Shown piece after piece: positions 1-8,491 of a DNA stretch of 64,000 bases (position 1 is its first letter; each line of letters starts with the position of its first letter). The notes below the pieces were generated by a model. The model was given only the letters and a program-made list of their open reading frames with translations. It had not been told where the DNA came from and did no database searches. The translations under genes and the position numbers were made by a program. Source of the stretch: an uncultured Bacteroidales bacterium (GTDB lineage: Bacteria > Bacteroidota > Bacteroidia > Bacteroidales > F082); NCBI GenBank assembly GCA_905234645.1, contig CAJOIS010000004.1, positions 1-64,000 on the forward strand, read 5' to 3'.

Positions 1-115
1 CCTCAAAGGCAACAAGATTATCGTTTTCAAGAAGAAGAGAAGAAAAGGATATCAGACTTCTAACGGTCACCGTCAGTATCTGAGCAAGATCCAGATTGAA
101 AACATCACTGAATAA
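1..115 (+). CDS. rplU: 50S ribosomal protein L21, C-terminal end (partial)
   Basis: The window opens inside this gene; reading from base 2 gives about 37 C-terminal residues including [14 protein letters not shown] and GHRQ, the basic rRNA-binding tail typical of bacterial L21. It ends 23 bases before rpmA, the usual rplU-rpmA ribosomal operon order. The start and N-terminal part lie outside the window. Confidence 0.9.
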   Translation, partial: LKGNKIIVFKKKRRKGYQTSNGHRQYLSKIQIENITE

Positions 116-138
116 AAACCCGAAAAAACTAAAGAGAT

Positions 139-411
139 ATGGCACACAAAAAAGGCGTTGGTAGTTCCGAGAACGGTCGTGAGTCAGCTAGTAAGCGACT
201 CGGAGTGAAACTTTTCGGTGGACAAGCCGCTATTGCCGGCAACATCATCGTTCGTCAGCGCGGCACGAAGCACTATCCCGGCAAGAACGTCGGTATGGGC
301 AAGGATCACACTCTGTATGCATTGTGTGACGGCATCGTCGAATTCAAGAAGAAGAAAGAAGGCAAGTCCTACGTCTCCATCCTTCCCGTTGAAGCTGAAG
401 TCACCGAATAA
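139..411 (+). CDS. rpmA: 50S ribosomal protein L27
   Basis: This 90-residue protein starts [16 protein letters not shown] and contains the conserved core GVKLFGGQ and [10 protein letters not shown], which identify L27. L27 sits near the peptidyl transferase centre of the large ribosomal subunit, and its N-terminal tail reaches the tRNA acceptor ends. The N-terminus begins directly with the mature AHKK form, with no cleavable extension of the kind seen in Firmicutes. The gene follows rplU and is followed by a clear intrinsic terminator, so it closes the operon. Confidence 0.97.
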   Translation: MAHKKGVGSSENGRESASKRLGVKLFGGQAAIAGNIIVRQRGTKHYPGKNVGMGKDHTLYALCDGIVEFKKKKEGKSYVSILPVEAEVTE

Positions 412-434
412 ACAATTCGATACATAAAACGAAT

Positions 435-466
435 CCCGACTATCGTTATGATAGTCGGGATTTTTT
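435..466 (+). terminator. Intrinsic terminator after rpmA
   Basis: A perfect 10-bp stem (CCCGACTATC with GATAGTCGGG) around a five-base loop is followed after one base by six T. It lies 24 bases after the rpmA stop. Confidence 0.92.
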
Positions 467-498
467 ATGCCACAAAATCCAGTTTCCGCCAAAATGCG

Positions 499-506
499 TA
501 TCTTTG
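499..506 (+). promoter_or_regulatory. Bacteroidetes -7 box (TATCTTTG)
   Basis: This matches the TAnnTTTG -7 consensus of Bacteroidetes housekeeping promoters. It ends 21 bases before the ATG of the following lipoprotein gene, just after the rpmA terminator. Confidence 0.7.
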
Positions 507-527
507 CGCATCTTTCAAAACAAACCT

Positions 528-1037
528 ATGATAATAAAGACAAAAACGATATTCCTCGGAGGTTTGGTCGCCCTGGGTCTGGCATTGGGCGGTTGCCACA
601 GCACACCCAAAACCAACATCGAGAGAATCAACAGCCTGAAAAAGCAGGTGGAGGCCGACGCGAAACTCTTGAACAACCTCGAGGCCAAAGAGTTCGTGAC
701 ACTCGAAAAGGACTTTAGATTCTGCGACTCCATGCTGCAGTACCAAAACGAAGAACAACTGGAGAAATCGTTTGAGACCCTGCAACTGGTTCAGGCCTAC
801 CTCGAGCAATTCAAGATTACCAAGCCCTTGATGCAGAACGATATAGACTCCACCCTACTCCAACTCGACCGTCTTAAGGCCGATGCCGAGAGCCATTACC
901 TTTCTGACTCGTTGGTCACAGTATACATTGACGACGAAACTGCCTATGTCAACAAACTGAGCAACCAGGTGCATTATTTCCAAGACCGTTTCGGCACCTG
1001 CCAAAACGACTTGAATATAATGAAAAAGCAAAGATAA
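528..1037 (+). CDS. Lipoprotein with coiled-coil region, unknown function
   Basis: The 169-residue product starts with a lipoprotein signal (MIIKTKTIFLGGLVALGLAL followed by GGC), so the mature protein should be anchored by the cysteine of LGGC. The rest is charged and helical, with many Leu/Glu/Lys and heptad-like spacing (NSLKKQVEADAKLLNNLEAK), which suggests coiled coils; I recognise no domain. An in-frame TTG at 504 would extend it, but that codon overlaps the -7 box, so I chose the ATG at 528. The TPR-protein gene starts 8 bases after the stop, so the two are probably co-transcribed and may act together in the periplasm. Confidence 0.8.
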   Translation: MIIKTKTIFLGGLVALGLALGGCHSTPKTNIERINSLKKQVEADAKLLNNLEAKEFVTLEKDFRFCDSMLQYQNEEQLEKSFETLQLVQAYLEQFKITKPLMQNDIDSTLLQLDRLKADAESHYLSDSLVTVYIDDETAYVNKLSNQVHYFQDRFGTCQNDLNIMKKQR

Positions 1038-1045
1038 GTCGGGTC

Positions 1046-2893
1046 ATGAAACAACGCTGGTTTTTCATAGTCTTGCTAAATGTCGCCTTCATCCTCCAAA
1101 TGAGCGGCCAAGTCACAACACCGCCCAAAGGAAAGAAAACGGAGGCACGGCAAAAAGAGCAACTCCAAATTGACGAGCAACTGGCCAGCCGATACTACCG
1201 CGAACAAGACTACGAGAAAGCCCGAGACCTCTATGCACAACTCTTCGAAAAGACGGGTCAGATCTCTCATTTTCAACAATATATCGAATGCCTTATCATA
1301 CTAAAGGACTACGACAAGGCAGAACAGGAACTGAAATCTTTTGCCAAGAAACACCCGACCTACTACAAGGCCAACACCGACCTTATTTACATCTACACCT
1401 TGCAAGGCAAGAGCGACAAGGCCAAGAAGCTGTTTAATGACGTCATGAAAGACCTGCCCGACAACGCTTCAACCATCCGAAACCTCAGCTATGCCTTGCA
1501 GGCTCGAGGCTTGTACGACATGGCCATGGCCATCCTGGAAAAAGGCAACAAACTGCTTGAAGGCAAGGAAACCTTCTATATGGAGCAAGCCAACCTCAAC
1601 TTGTCAATGATCAACTATCAGGAGGCCTTCCGATACTATTTCAAGGAGATGGAAACCCATCCTGGGCAATACAACAACATCCGTAACCGACTGCAAACCT
1701 TGATGTTCTATGACGTCAACAACAGCATCGCCGACGAATTGCGCATCGCCTTGCTGCAGCAGGCCCAAGAAAAGCCAGACAACCTTGAATTCGCCCAACT
1801 CCTCGTTTGGTTTGCCCTGCAACAAGAAGACTATGACATCGCCTTGGCCCAAAGCCAAAGCATCGACCGGAAGACACACGACCAAGACGCACAAATCAAC
1901 AACCTAGCGGGCATCTGCTTGAACAACAAGCAATTCGATGTTGCTAAGGACGGCTACAACTACATCCTTGACAAAGGCAGAAGCAACCCCTTCTACGGGC
2001 AAGCTCTCATCGGCCTTATCAACGCCGACTATTTGAAGTTGCAAGCCGAAAACCGCACCGACTCAAGGGCTTACGAGAGGCTGTCGAAGCGCATCGACGA
2101 AGCTCGTGACGAAGTCAGCACCAACGACTTATCGAAGCTGACGCTCATCCAAGCGGACATCATGGCCTATCATATAGGCCAAACCGATGAAGCCATCGCC
2201 TTGCTGACCAATACGATAGAAAAGGTGAACAGCAAGCAAGGACAGGCAGAACTAAAATTAAAGCTGGCCGACATCTATCTCCGCCAAGACGAAGTCTGGG
2301 AAGCCACACTGCTCTACAGTCAAGTCGACAAAAGTCTGAAGGAAGAGCCGCTGGGACACGAAGCCCGCTTCAAGAATGCCCAACTGCGCTATTTCATTGG
2401 AGAGTACGAATGGGCACAAAGCCAACTGAAGGTGCTGAAAGCCGCTACCTCCAAACTCATCGCCAACGATGCCATGACGCTATCTCTCGTCATTAAAGAC
2501 AACCTGGAGATGGACACCACAGGCACGGAGCTCAACCGCCTGGCGCGTGCCGATTACAGAATATACCAACAACGGGAAGACGAAGCCATAGCCCTACTTG
2601 ACGAAATCATCGCCAACGGGAATGAAATCAGTGTGCCACATGCGCTGTTCCGCAAAGGCGAGCTCGCCGAAAAACGAAAGGAATTTGAACCCGCTGAGCA
2701 GTTGTACCTGCAAATCATGGAGCAGTATCCTTATAGTTATATGGCCGACGCCGCCTTGATGAATGCCGCATTAATTGAGCAAAACCAGCTGAAAAACAAG
2801 GAACTGGCCAAGCAGCATTACGAACAACTGATCGACGAATACCCGACAAGCATCTATACGGCACAAGCGAAGAAAAACTATAGAAAGTTATAG
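1046..2893 (+). CDS. Secreted tetratricopeptide-repeat protein
   Basis: This 615-residue protein has a signal peptide (about residues 1-22, MKQRWFFIVLLNVAFILQMS) followed by helical TPR-like units along nearly its whole length, for example YYREQDYEKARDLYAQLF, LIYIYTLQGKSDKAKKLF and AEQLYLQIMEQYPYSYMADA. Such proteins are periplasmic scaffolds, related in layout to YfgC/BamD-type repeat proteins, but no catalytic domain is visible. It is 8 bases downstream of a lipoprotein gene and 30 bases upstream of rsmA. Its exact partner cannot be told from sequence. Confidence 0.85.
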   Translation: MKQRWFFIVLLNVAFILQMSGQVTTPPKGKKTEARQKEQLQIDEQLASRYYREQDYEKARDLYAQLFEKTGQISHFQQYIECLIILKDYDKAEQELKSFAKKHPTYYKANTDLIYIYTLQGKSDKAKKLFNDVMKDLPDNASTIRNLSYALQARGLYDMAMAILEKGNKLLEGKETFYMEQANLNLSMINYQEAFRYYFKEMETHPGQYNNIRNRLQTLMFYDVNNSIADELRIALLQQAQEKPDNLEFAQLLVWFALQQEDYDIALAQSQSIDRKTHDQDAQINNLAGICLNNKQFDVAKDGYNYILDKGRSNPFYGQALIGLINADYLKLQAENRTDSRAYERLSKRIDEARDEVSTNDLSKLTLIQADIMAYHIGQTDEAIALLTNTIEKVNSKQGQAELKLKLADIYLRQDEVWEATLLYSQVDKSLKEEPLGHEARFKNAQLRYFIGEYEWAQSQLKVLKAATSKLIANDAMTLSLVIKDNLEMDTTGTELNRLARADYRIYQQREDEAIALLDEIIANGNEISVPHALFRKGELAEKRKEFEPAEQLYLQIMEQYPYSYMADAALMNAALIEQNQLKNKELAKQHYEQLIDEYPTSIYTAQAKKNYRKL

Positions 2894-2916
2894 TTTAGAG
2901 TTGAGTGTTTAGAGTT
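2893..2916 (+). repeat. Short direct repeat GTTTAGAGTT x2
   Basis: Two identical copies of GTTTAGAGTT lie at 2893-2902 and 2907-2916, a 14-base period, in the gap between the TPR gene and rsmA. The reverse complement of the same decamer occurs at 33275-33284, before the Mrp gene, so it is a dispersed intergenic repeat in this genome. Confidence 0.7.
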
Positions 2917-2923
2917 AAGAGAT

Positions 2924-3703
2924 ATGAATAGCGAAGTTAGACCGAAAAAGAGTTTGGGGCAGCATTTCCTGACCGACCAAAACATCGCCCAACGCATCGT
3001 GGAGCAGCTGTCGCCCGACGTGGAGACTGTCATCGAGGTGGGAGCCGGTACGGGTGTGTTGACCCAATACATGGTGCAGGACATCTTGGACAAGTTCTAT
3101 GTCATCGAGATCGACAAGGAGTCCATCGCCTATCTGCAAAAACATTTCCCCATGCTTGGCGAACGGCTGATTGAAGGCGACTTCCTCCGCACCGACCTCA
3201 GCCAATTCGGGCAACAAAATATGGCCATCATCGGCAATTTCCCTTACAATATCAGCAGCCAGATTTTCTTCCAAGTGCTGAAATACAAGGAACAAGTCGT
3301 TGAAGTGGTTGGCATGGTGCAGAAGGAGATGGCCGAACGCATGGCCGCTAAGGAAGGCAGTAAGACCTACGGCATCCTTAGTGTATTGATGCAGGCTTGG
3401 TACGACATCGAGTATCTTTTCACCGTGCACGAGAACGTCTTCAACCCACCACCGAAGGTGAAGTCCGCCGTCATCAAGATGCGGCGCAATGCCGTCACAG
3501 ATTTGGGCTGCGACGAGAAACTATTTGTGAGCATCGTCAAGCAGGCCTTCAACCAGCGCCGCAAGACCATGCGTAATTCGCTGCGTCCCATGCTCAGCCC
3601 CGACATCATCGAAAACGAGGTCTTTAACAAAAGACCAGAACAACTGTCGGTGCAGGAATTTATTGATTTGACGAACCTAATTGGAGAACATCCAATCCAT
3701 TAA
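2924..3703 (+). CDS. rsmA: 16S rRNA (adenine1518-N6/adenine1519-N6)-dimethyltransferase
   Basis: RsmA (KsgA) dimethylates two adjacent adenines in the 3'-terminal hairpin of 16S rRNA with S-adenosylmethionine during 30S maturation. The 259-residue protein has the N-terminal KKSLGQHFL signature (residues 8-16), the SAM motif EVGAGTG (38-44) and the catalytic NFPYN motif (105-109), with the family's usual length. The start is supported by the N-terminal SEVRPKKSLGQ. The stop codon shares a palindromic TTAA with the stop of the convergent permease gene. Confidence 0.97.
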   Translation: MNSEVRPKKSLGQHFLTDQNIAQRIVEQLSPDVETVIEVGAGTGVLTQYMVQDILDKFYVIEIDKESIAYLQKHFPMLGERLIEGDFLRTDLSQFGQQNMAIIGNFPYNISSQIFFQVLKYKEQVVEVVGMVQKEMAERMAAKEGSKTYGILSVLMQAWYDIEYLFTVHENVFNPPPKVKSAVIKMRRNAVTDLGCDEKLFVSIVKQAFNQRRKTMRNSLRPMLSPDIIENEVFNKRPEQLSVQEFIDLTNLIGEHPIH

Positions 3704-4935
3704 TTGGCTTTCAGCGAGGCGCTTTCTTTGCGCATGGCATGACGTACCGTGAGGAAAGCCGAGGTGCAACCCACCACCAAAATCGTGGCGAAAATCAGCA
3801 GCACATCTTTTAACTTCAACAGGACGGGATAAGCATCCACGACATAGTTGCCGCCCGTGCCGAACTTCACGAAACCGAACTGCTGCTGCAACAGCACTAA
3901 AATGATGCCTAACAACAATCCGATGAATCCGCCCACCACGGAAATCAGCAGGCCCTCATTCATAAAGATACGCTGAATCAAACGATTGTCAGCACCCATT
4001 GACTTCAGGATTTCTGTGTCCTTGCGCTTGTCGATCATCAACATGGAGAGTGAACCGACCACATTGAAAGTGGCCAAAATCAAGATAAAGGTGAGGATGA
4101 CATACACCGCCCATTTCTCGGAACGCATAATCTTATAAAGGGTCTCCTGTTGTTCCTGTTGGTTTTTCACAGTGAAATCCTCCCCTATCACAGCTTTCAC
4201 TTCCTTTTTCACCTTTTTGACATCGGCATTCGGAGCAGTAAAGAGCTCCACATTCGATGCTTTGTTCTCATATTCAAGCATCTCAGAAAGCCAATCGAAA
4301 GGCACAAGTACCAGCTTTTCGTCCTGTTCCTGCTCGGTGGAGAACACACTACGCACCATCAGCACATCGGAATTGAAGCTGTTTTCGAGGCTCATCTGTG
4401 AGGCATTGCCACGCTTTGGCACATAGACGCGCACCATCGCATAGGGGTTGTAGGCATTGATGCCGAGATACCATGCCACGCCTGCGCCAGAAACAGCAAA
4501 ATAGTGTTCATCCTCGTCGGAAAGGGATAAATCGCCACCGACCATCACCTCTTTTAGGCGGTCTATCTCCTGATACTCCAATCCCACGCCCTTCACCTGT
4601 CCTATATGCTGCTTGTCGTTGGCACGAAACAGGGCATCTTCGGTAATCGTAGGTATCACATAGTCAACACCTTGTATATCTTTGAGTTGACCCAAAGAAA
4701 ATGTCGACAAGTCAATGGTCTTGCCTTTCACGGCAGCAATCTGCAGGTCGGGGGTGAGGCTGTTGTTCATCTCCGAAATCACCTTCTCCAAGCCGTTGAA
4801 GGCACTCAGCACCACGATAAGTGCAAAGGAACCCACACTAATACCTAAAATGGAAATCCATGTGATGATATTAATGAGATTGTGGCTCTTCTTGGCGAGC
4901 AGGTAACGGTTTGCTATGAACAGCGGCAGTCTCAC
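3700..4935 (-). CDS. ABC transporter permease, LolC/LolE-like (FtsX family)
   Basis: The 411-residue membrane protein has an N-terminal MRLPLFIANRYL segment, one transmembrane helix near residues 20-43, a long periplasmic domain (about 45-265) and three C-terminal helices with the FtsX-family KDTEILKSMGA motif between the first two. This layout matches LolC/LolE, which extract lipoproteins from the inner membrane for outer-membrane delivery together with the LolD ATPase. No ATPase gene is nearby, which is common in Bacteroidetes. The start codon overlaps the rbfA stop by four bases (ATGA), so the two are translationally coupled. Confidence 0.85.
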   Translation of the reverse strand: MRLPLFIANRYLLAKKSHNLINIITWISILGISVGSFALIVVLSAFNGLEKVISEMNNSLTPDLQIAAVKGKTIDLSTFSLGQLKDIQGVDYVIPTITEDALFRANDKQHIGQVKGVGLEYQEIDRLKEVMVGGDLSLSDEDEHYFAVSGAGVAWYLGINAYNPYAMVRVYVPKRGNASQMSLENSFNSDVLMVRSVFSTEQEQDEKLVLVPFDWLSEMLEYENKASNVELFTAPNADVKKVKKEVKAVIGEDFTVKNQQEQQETLYKIMRSEKWAVYVILTFILILATFNVVGSLSMLMIDKRKDTEILKSMGADNRLIQRIFMNEGLLISVVGGFIGLLLGIILVLLQQQFGFVKFGTGGNYVVDAYPVLLKLKDVLLIFATILVVGCTSAFLTVRHAMRKESASLKAN

Positions 4936-5276
4936 TTGTCGGGGTGCAGCAAGTTGTCAATGTTTTCGATATAATCCAGCGAGTCGTCTTCGATGAAGCG
5001 CAGTTCAGGTACCACACGCATCTGATGACGTATGCGGTTGCCCAACAGGCCACGGATAGCCTTGGCATTCTGACTCACCTCCTCCACGACTTTCTTCTTC
5101 TCGTCCACGCCAAAGACGCTCAAATACACACGAGCATAAGAGAGGTCGGAAGTGACGTTGACGCGGGTCACGGTGATCATCAGCGAAGGCACCTTGGGCT
5201 TCAGCTCCTGCTGGAAGATATCACCCAGTTCCTTCAGTATCAGTTTATTAACTTTTTCTAATCTTTTGCCGTCCAT
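4932..5276 (-). CDS. rbfA: 30S ribosome-binding factor RbfA
   Basis: RbfA is a small KH-fold protein that binds the 30S subunit during late 16S processing. The 114-residue reading begins MDGKRLEKVNKLILKELG and contains the conserved VTVTRV-like strand and the SDLSYARVYLSVFG segment. A longer frame runs upstream to 5480, but it crosses the opposing promoter and CYTH gene, and family alignment plus a -7 box 28 bases upstream support the start at 5276. It forms an operon with the downstream LolC/E permease. Confidence 0.93.
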   Translation of the reverse strand: MDGKRLEKVNKLILKELGDIFQQELKPKVPSLMITVTRVNVTSDLSYARVYLSVFGVDEKKKVVEEVSQNAKAIRGLLGNRIRHQMRVVPELRFIEDDSLDYIENIDNLLHPDK

Positions 5277-5304
5277 TTGTATCAGTTGTCGGTTATTGAA
5301 AGTG

Positions 5305-5312
5305 CAAAAATA
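5305..5312 (-). promoter_or_regulatory. -7 box for rbfA (TATTTTTG)
   Basis: On the minus strand this reads TATTTTTG, a full TAnnTTTG match, ending 28 bases before the rbfA ATG. It is divergent from the CYTH-gene promoter about 40 bases away. Confidence 0.65.
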
Positions 5313-5353
5313 CGAAAAATGTAGATTTTCAGTGGGATACTGTCCATTTTTTA

Positions 5354-5361
5354 TACCTTTG
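5354..5361 (+). promoter_or_regulatory. -7 box for CYTH gene (TACCTTTG)
   Basis: This is a full TAnnTTTG match, 20 bases before the ATG at 5382. Confidence 0.68.
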
Positions 5362-5381
5362 CAAGGACAATCCACATGCTT

Positions 5382-5858
5382 ATGGCACAAGAAATCGAAA
5401 GAAAATTTCTGGTTTGCGGTGACTTCAAAACGGAGGCTTATCAGTCGACACGCATCATCCAAGGCTATCTCAGCAGTCAACCCGGACGCATAGTACGCGT
5501 CAGGGTGAAAGGCAACAAAGGCTACATCACCATCAAGGGGCGAACCAACGCCACCGGTGTCTCTCGCTTTGAATGGGAAAAGGAAATCGCCGTAGACGAA
5601 GCCTTGTCATTGTTGGAGTTAGCTGAGCCTGGAATTATCGACAAGACCCGTTACCTCGTCAAAAACACTGATGGCCGGCATGTTTGGGAAGTCGACGAGT
5701 TTCACGGCGATAACGAAGGCCTCGTCATGGCCGAAATCGAACTTGCCGCCGAAGACGAGCCTTTCGACAAGCCCGAGTGGCTAGGTAAAGAAGTCACTGG
5801 CGACCCGCGTTATTACAACTCCATGCTGAAAGAACATCCCTTCAAGCAATGGAAATGA
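5382..5858 (+). CDS. CYTH domain protein (triphosphate tunnel metalloenzyme family)
   Basis: The 158-residue protein begins MAQEIERKFLV; the EIERKFLV motif is the hallmark of CYTH proteins, which bind triphosphates and divalent metal in a beta-barrel tunnel. Alternating charged strands follow (RVRVKGNKGYITIKGR, EWEKEI, MAEIELA), matching the short bacterial CYTH form that often hydrolyses inorganic tripolyphosphate. The real substrate cannot be inferred. An in-frame ATG at 5376 would add two residues; I prefer 5382 because family members begin with M-x-E-I-E-R-K. It stands alone with its own promoter. Confidence 0.9.
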   Translation: MAQEIERKFLVCGDFKTEAYQSTRIIQGYLSSQPGRIVRVRVKGNKGYITIKGRTNATGVSRFEWEKEIAVDEALSLLELAEPGIIDKTRYLVKNTDGRHVWEVDEFHGDNEGLVMAEIELAAEDEPFDKPEWLGKEVTGDPRYYNSMLKEHPFKQWK

Positions 5859-5881
5859 TTTTTACAAAAGCCTAAAAAAAC

Positions 5882-5889
5882 TATATTTG
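5882..5889 (+). promoter_or_regulatory. -7 box (TATATTTG)
   Basis: This TAnnTTTG match ends 22 bases before the ATG of the lamin-tail-domain protein at 5912. Confidence 0.65.
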
Positions 5890-5911
5890 TACGCTCATAA
5901 ACCCCATTGCC

Positions 5912-8491
5912 ATGAAAAAGACACTGCTGTTCCTCTTTCTCCTCCCCTTTTCTCTGCTTGCACAGGTGACCGACGACTTCTCCGACGGTGATTTCACCAA
6001 CAATCCCACTTGGTCAGGAACGACGAACAGCTATGTCGTGAACGGCAACCAGCAACTTCAGTTGAATGCAGATGGAGAAGGTACGGCCTATCTTTCCCTG
6101 CCCATCACTGAATCGGAGTCGATGGAATGGCATTTCTGGATTCGGGAGGCCTTCGCACCCTCGGGTAACAACTATTCCGACGTGTGGCTCAGTGCCGACA
6201 ATGCCGATTTGGCGCAAGTTACTCAAGGCTATTTCCTCCGTTTTGGCGAAGGCGGCAGCAACGATGCCATAGAGCTTTTCCGTAAGGATGCCGACGGGCA
6301 ACAGAGCATCTGTCGGGGTACTGATGGCGCCATTGCGGCTTCATTTGCCGTCCACGTCAAGGTAAACTGCGACCGCGAAGGCAATTGGATGATCCAAACC
6401 TGTTACGACAACACTGGGATTTATATCATTGAAGCACAAGGCATTGACGACACATACAGACGAGACGGTTTCTTTGGCTTTTGGTCCAAGTTCACCTCAA
6501 GCAACGCCAAGAAGATCTATTTCGACAACGTCTATATCGGGCCATTCATCGCTGACCACGAGCCTCCACAACTCTTGACATGCGAGGTGCTTGACCTCAC
6601 CCATCTGAAACTGGCGTTTAACGAGGCTCTCGACGAAACTTCAGCGCTTAATCCATCCAATTATTCCATCGACAACGGCATGGGCTGTCCTGCTTCGGTA
6701 GTTTTTGGCGAGAACCCCGCCACCGTGGTGCTGGAATTCGAGCGTGAAATCGGCAATGGCATCAATTACACCCTCACCGTCAGCCGTGTCAAAGACATGT
6801 GGAACAACATGATGGAGACAGCGACTATGGCATTCTCGATTTACGAAGCCTCGGAGTTCGACATCGTCATCAACGAAATCATGGCCGACCCGAATCCTGT
6901 GGTGGGTCTGCCTGAATGGGAGTATGTGGAACTCTACAACACCACGGAGTTTGGCATCGACTTGAAGGACTGGCGTATCGAGATCGGCAGCAACGACAAC
7001 ACCTTTGAGAATTATGTCCTCGCCCCGCATGGCTATGTCATCCTATGTCATAGGGATGCCGTGACCGAGTTGAGAGAATACGGTGACTGCATCGGCTTCA
7101 GTTCTTTCTCTGTGGGCAACACCTCGTCGGCGATGTATCTCTATAACAAGGAAGGCATATTGATTTCGATGGTCAACTTCAGCAACACCTGGTACCACGA
7201 CCCCGACAAGGACAATGGTGGCTGGTCGGTGGAGCAAATCGACCCGCTGAATCCCTGCGCAGGAGCGTCCAATTGGACAGCCTCGATGGATGCCTCGGGT
7301 GGCACGCCGGGCCGACTCAATTCGGTGAATGGCGAGAACAACGTGGCACCACAGGTGGAGCGTGTGAGCATGTTCTCCAACTTCCTTGTACAGCTATGGT
7401 TCGATCAACAGATGGATGCAGCTAGTTTGATGGATTTACAGCATTTCCTTGTAGAAGAATTGGGCGAGCACCCACAAGATATAGAGACCAATCCTATTGA
7501 TCCTCACTATGTGGGTCTCGTCTTCGACCACGGCTTCGTGGTGGGCATGGTTTATACCTTGGTCATCGATGGCGTCACCAACTGCGTGGGAACGGCCATC
7601 GAGCCCGACACTCAAGTGCCATTCGGCATCCCGAACGAGGTAGCCGAAGGCGACATCCTGATCAATGAAATCCTCTTCGACCCCATTTCTCCTGGCGTGG
7701 ACTATGTGGAGCTTTACAACAACACCGACAAAACCTTCGACCTCAGCACGCTGATGCTTGGCGTCATCAAAGAGAGTTTTCCTAATCCTGCCGACACAAC
7801 TCTGAAGGAAATCGTCACCGAGAGCCGTTTGTTTCTGCCGAATACATACGTTTTGCTCTCCACCAACAGCGAGATTGTGGGGCAGCAGTACGAATGCCCG
7901 ACGGACAACTTCGTGCAGATGGCTTCGTTTCCGAGCTATGCCAACGCTGGCGGCACCGCTATCCTCGTGGGCAAGGACGGCACCATGGTGGACCAAATGT
8001 ATTACTCCGAGAAGATGCACTATCCACTGCTCAAGATCACCAAGGGCGTGTCGTTGGAGCGTGTGGCCTTCGACCAGCCTTCCATGGATGCCAACAACTG
8101 GCATTCTGCCGCTGAAAGGGTGCATTTCGGCACGCCGGGCTACGAAAACTCGATGTTACAAACGGCGGAGCCTTCGGAAGATGAAATCACCATCAACCCT
8201 GATGTCTTCTCACCCGACGGTGACGGCTTCGACGATGCTTGTTTCATCAACTACCATTTCGATGAGGCGGGCTATACGATGAACACCTACATCTTCAATG
8301 TGGCGGGACAGTTGATTCGTCATCTGGTGAAAGGCGAGCTGGTGGGACAGGAAGGCAGCGCCTTATGGAACGGCCTGGACGAAAACGGCAACCGCGTCCC
8401 CATTGGTGTTTATGTCGTCGTCACGGAGGTATTCAATTTTGACGGTAAAGTAAAGCAGTTTAAGAATGCTACTGTTGTTGGGACTCGCTGA
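5912..8491 (+). CDS. Secreted multidomain protein with two lamin-tail domains
   Basis: This 859-residue protein has a signal peptide ending near LLAQ (residue 18). An N-terminal jelly-roll-like segment (about 20-210) is followed by an Ig-like region with APPQL-type linkers (about 215-310), a lamin-tail domain starting DIVINEIMADPNP (about 316-450), another Ig-like region, a second lamin-tail domain starting GDILINEILFDP (about 580-730), and a C-terminal FlgD-like Ig domain (about 761-859, VFSPDGDGFDD to GVYVVVTEV). The last domain resembles C-terminal modules of Bacteroidetes surface proteins exported by the type IX system. Surface adhesion or polymer binding is plausible but unproven. It abuts the convergent phosphatase gene in a TGATCA stop palindrome. 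Confidence 0.87.
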   Translation: MKKTLLFLFLLPFSLLAQVTDDFSDGDFTNNPTWSGTTNSYVVNGNQQLQLNADGEGTAYLSLPITESESMEWHFWIREAFAPSGNNYSDVWLSADNADLAQVTQGYFLRFGEGGSNDAIELFRKDADGQQSICRGTDGAIAASFAVHVKVNCDREGNWMIQTCYDNTGIYIIEAQGIDDTYRRDGFFGFWSKFTSSNAKKIYFDNVYIGPFIADHEPPQLLTCEVLDLTHLKLAFNEALDETSALNPSNYSIDNGMGCPASVVFGENPATVVLEFEREIGNGINYTLTVSRVKDMWNNMMETATMAFSIYEASEFDIVINEIMADPNPVVGLPEWEYVELYNTTEFGIDLKDWRIEIGSNDNTFENYVLAPHGYVILCHRDAVTELREYGDCIGFSSFSVGNTSSAMYLYNKEGILISMVNFSNTWYHDPDKDNGGWSVEQIDPLNPCAGASNWTASMDASGGTPGRLNSVNGENNVAPQVERVSMFSNFLVQLWFDQQMDAASLMDLQHFLVEELGEHPQDIETNPIDPHYVGLVFDHGFVVGMVYTLVIDGVTNCVGTAIEPDTQVPFGIPNEVAEGDILINEILFDPISPGVDYVELYNNTDKTFDLSTLMLGVIKESFPNPADTTLKEIVTESRLFLPNTYVLLSTNSEIVGQQYECPTDNFVQMASFPSYANAGGTAILVGKDGTMVDQMYYSEKMHYPLLKITKGVSLERVAFDQPSMDANNWHSAAERVHFGTPGYENSMLQTAEPSEDEITINPDVFSPDGDGFDDACFINYHFDEAGYTMNTYIFNVAGQLIRHLVKGELVGQEGSALWNGLDENGNRVPIGVYVVVTEVFNFDGKVKQFKNATVVGTR

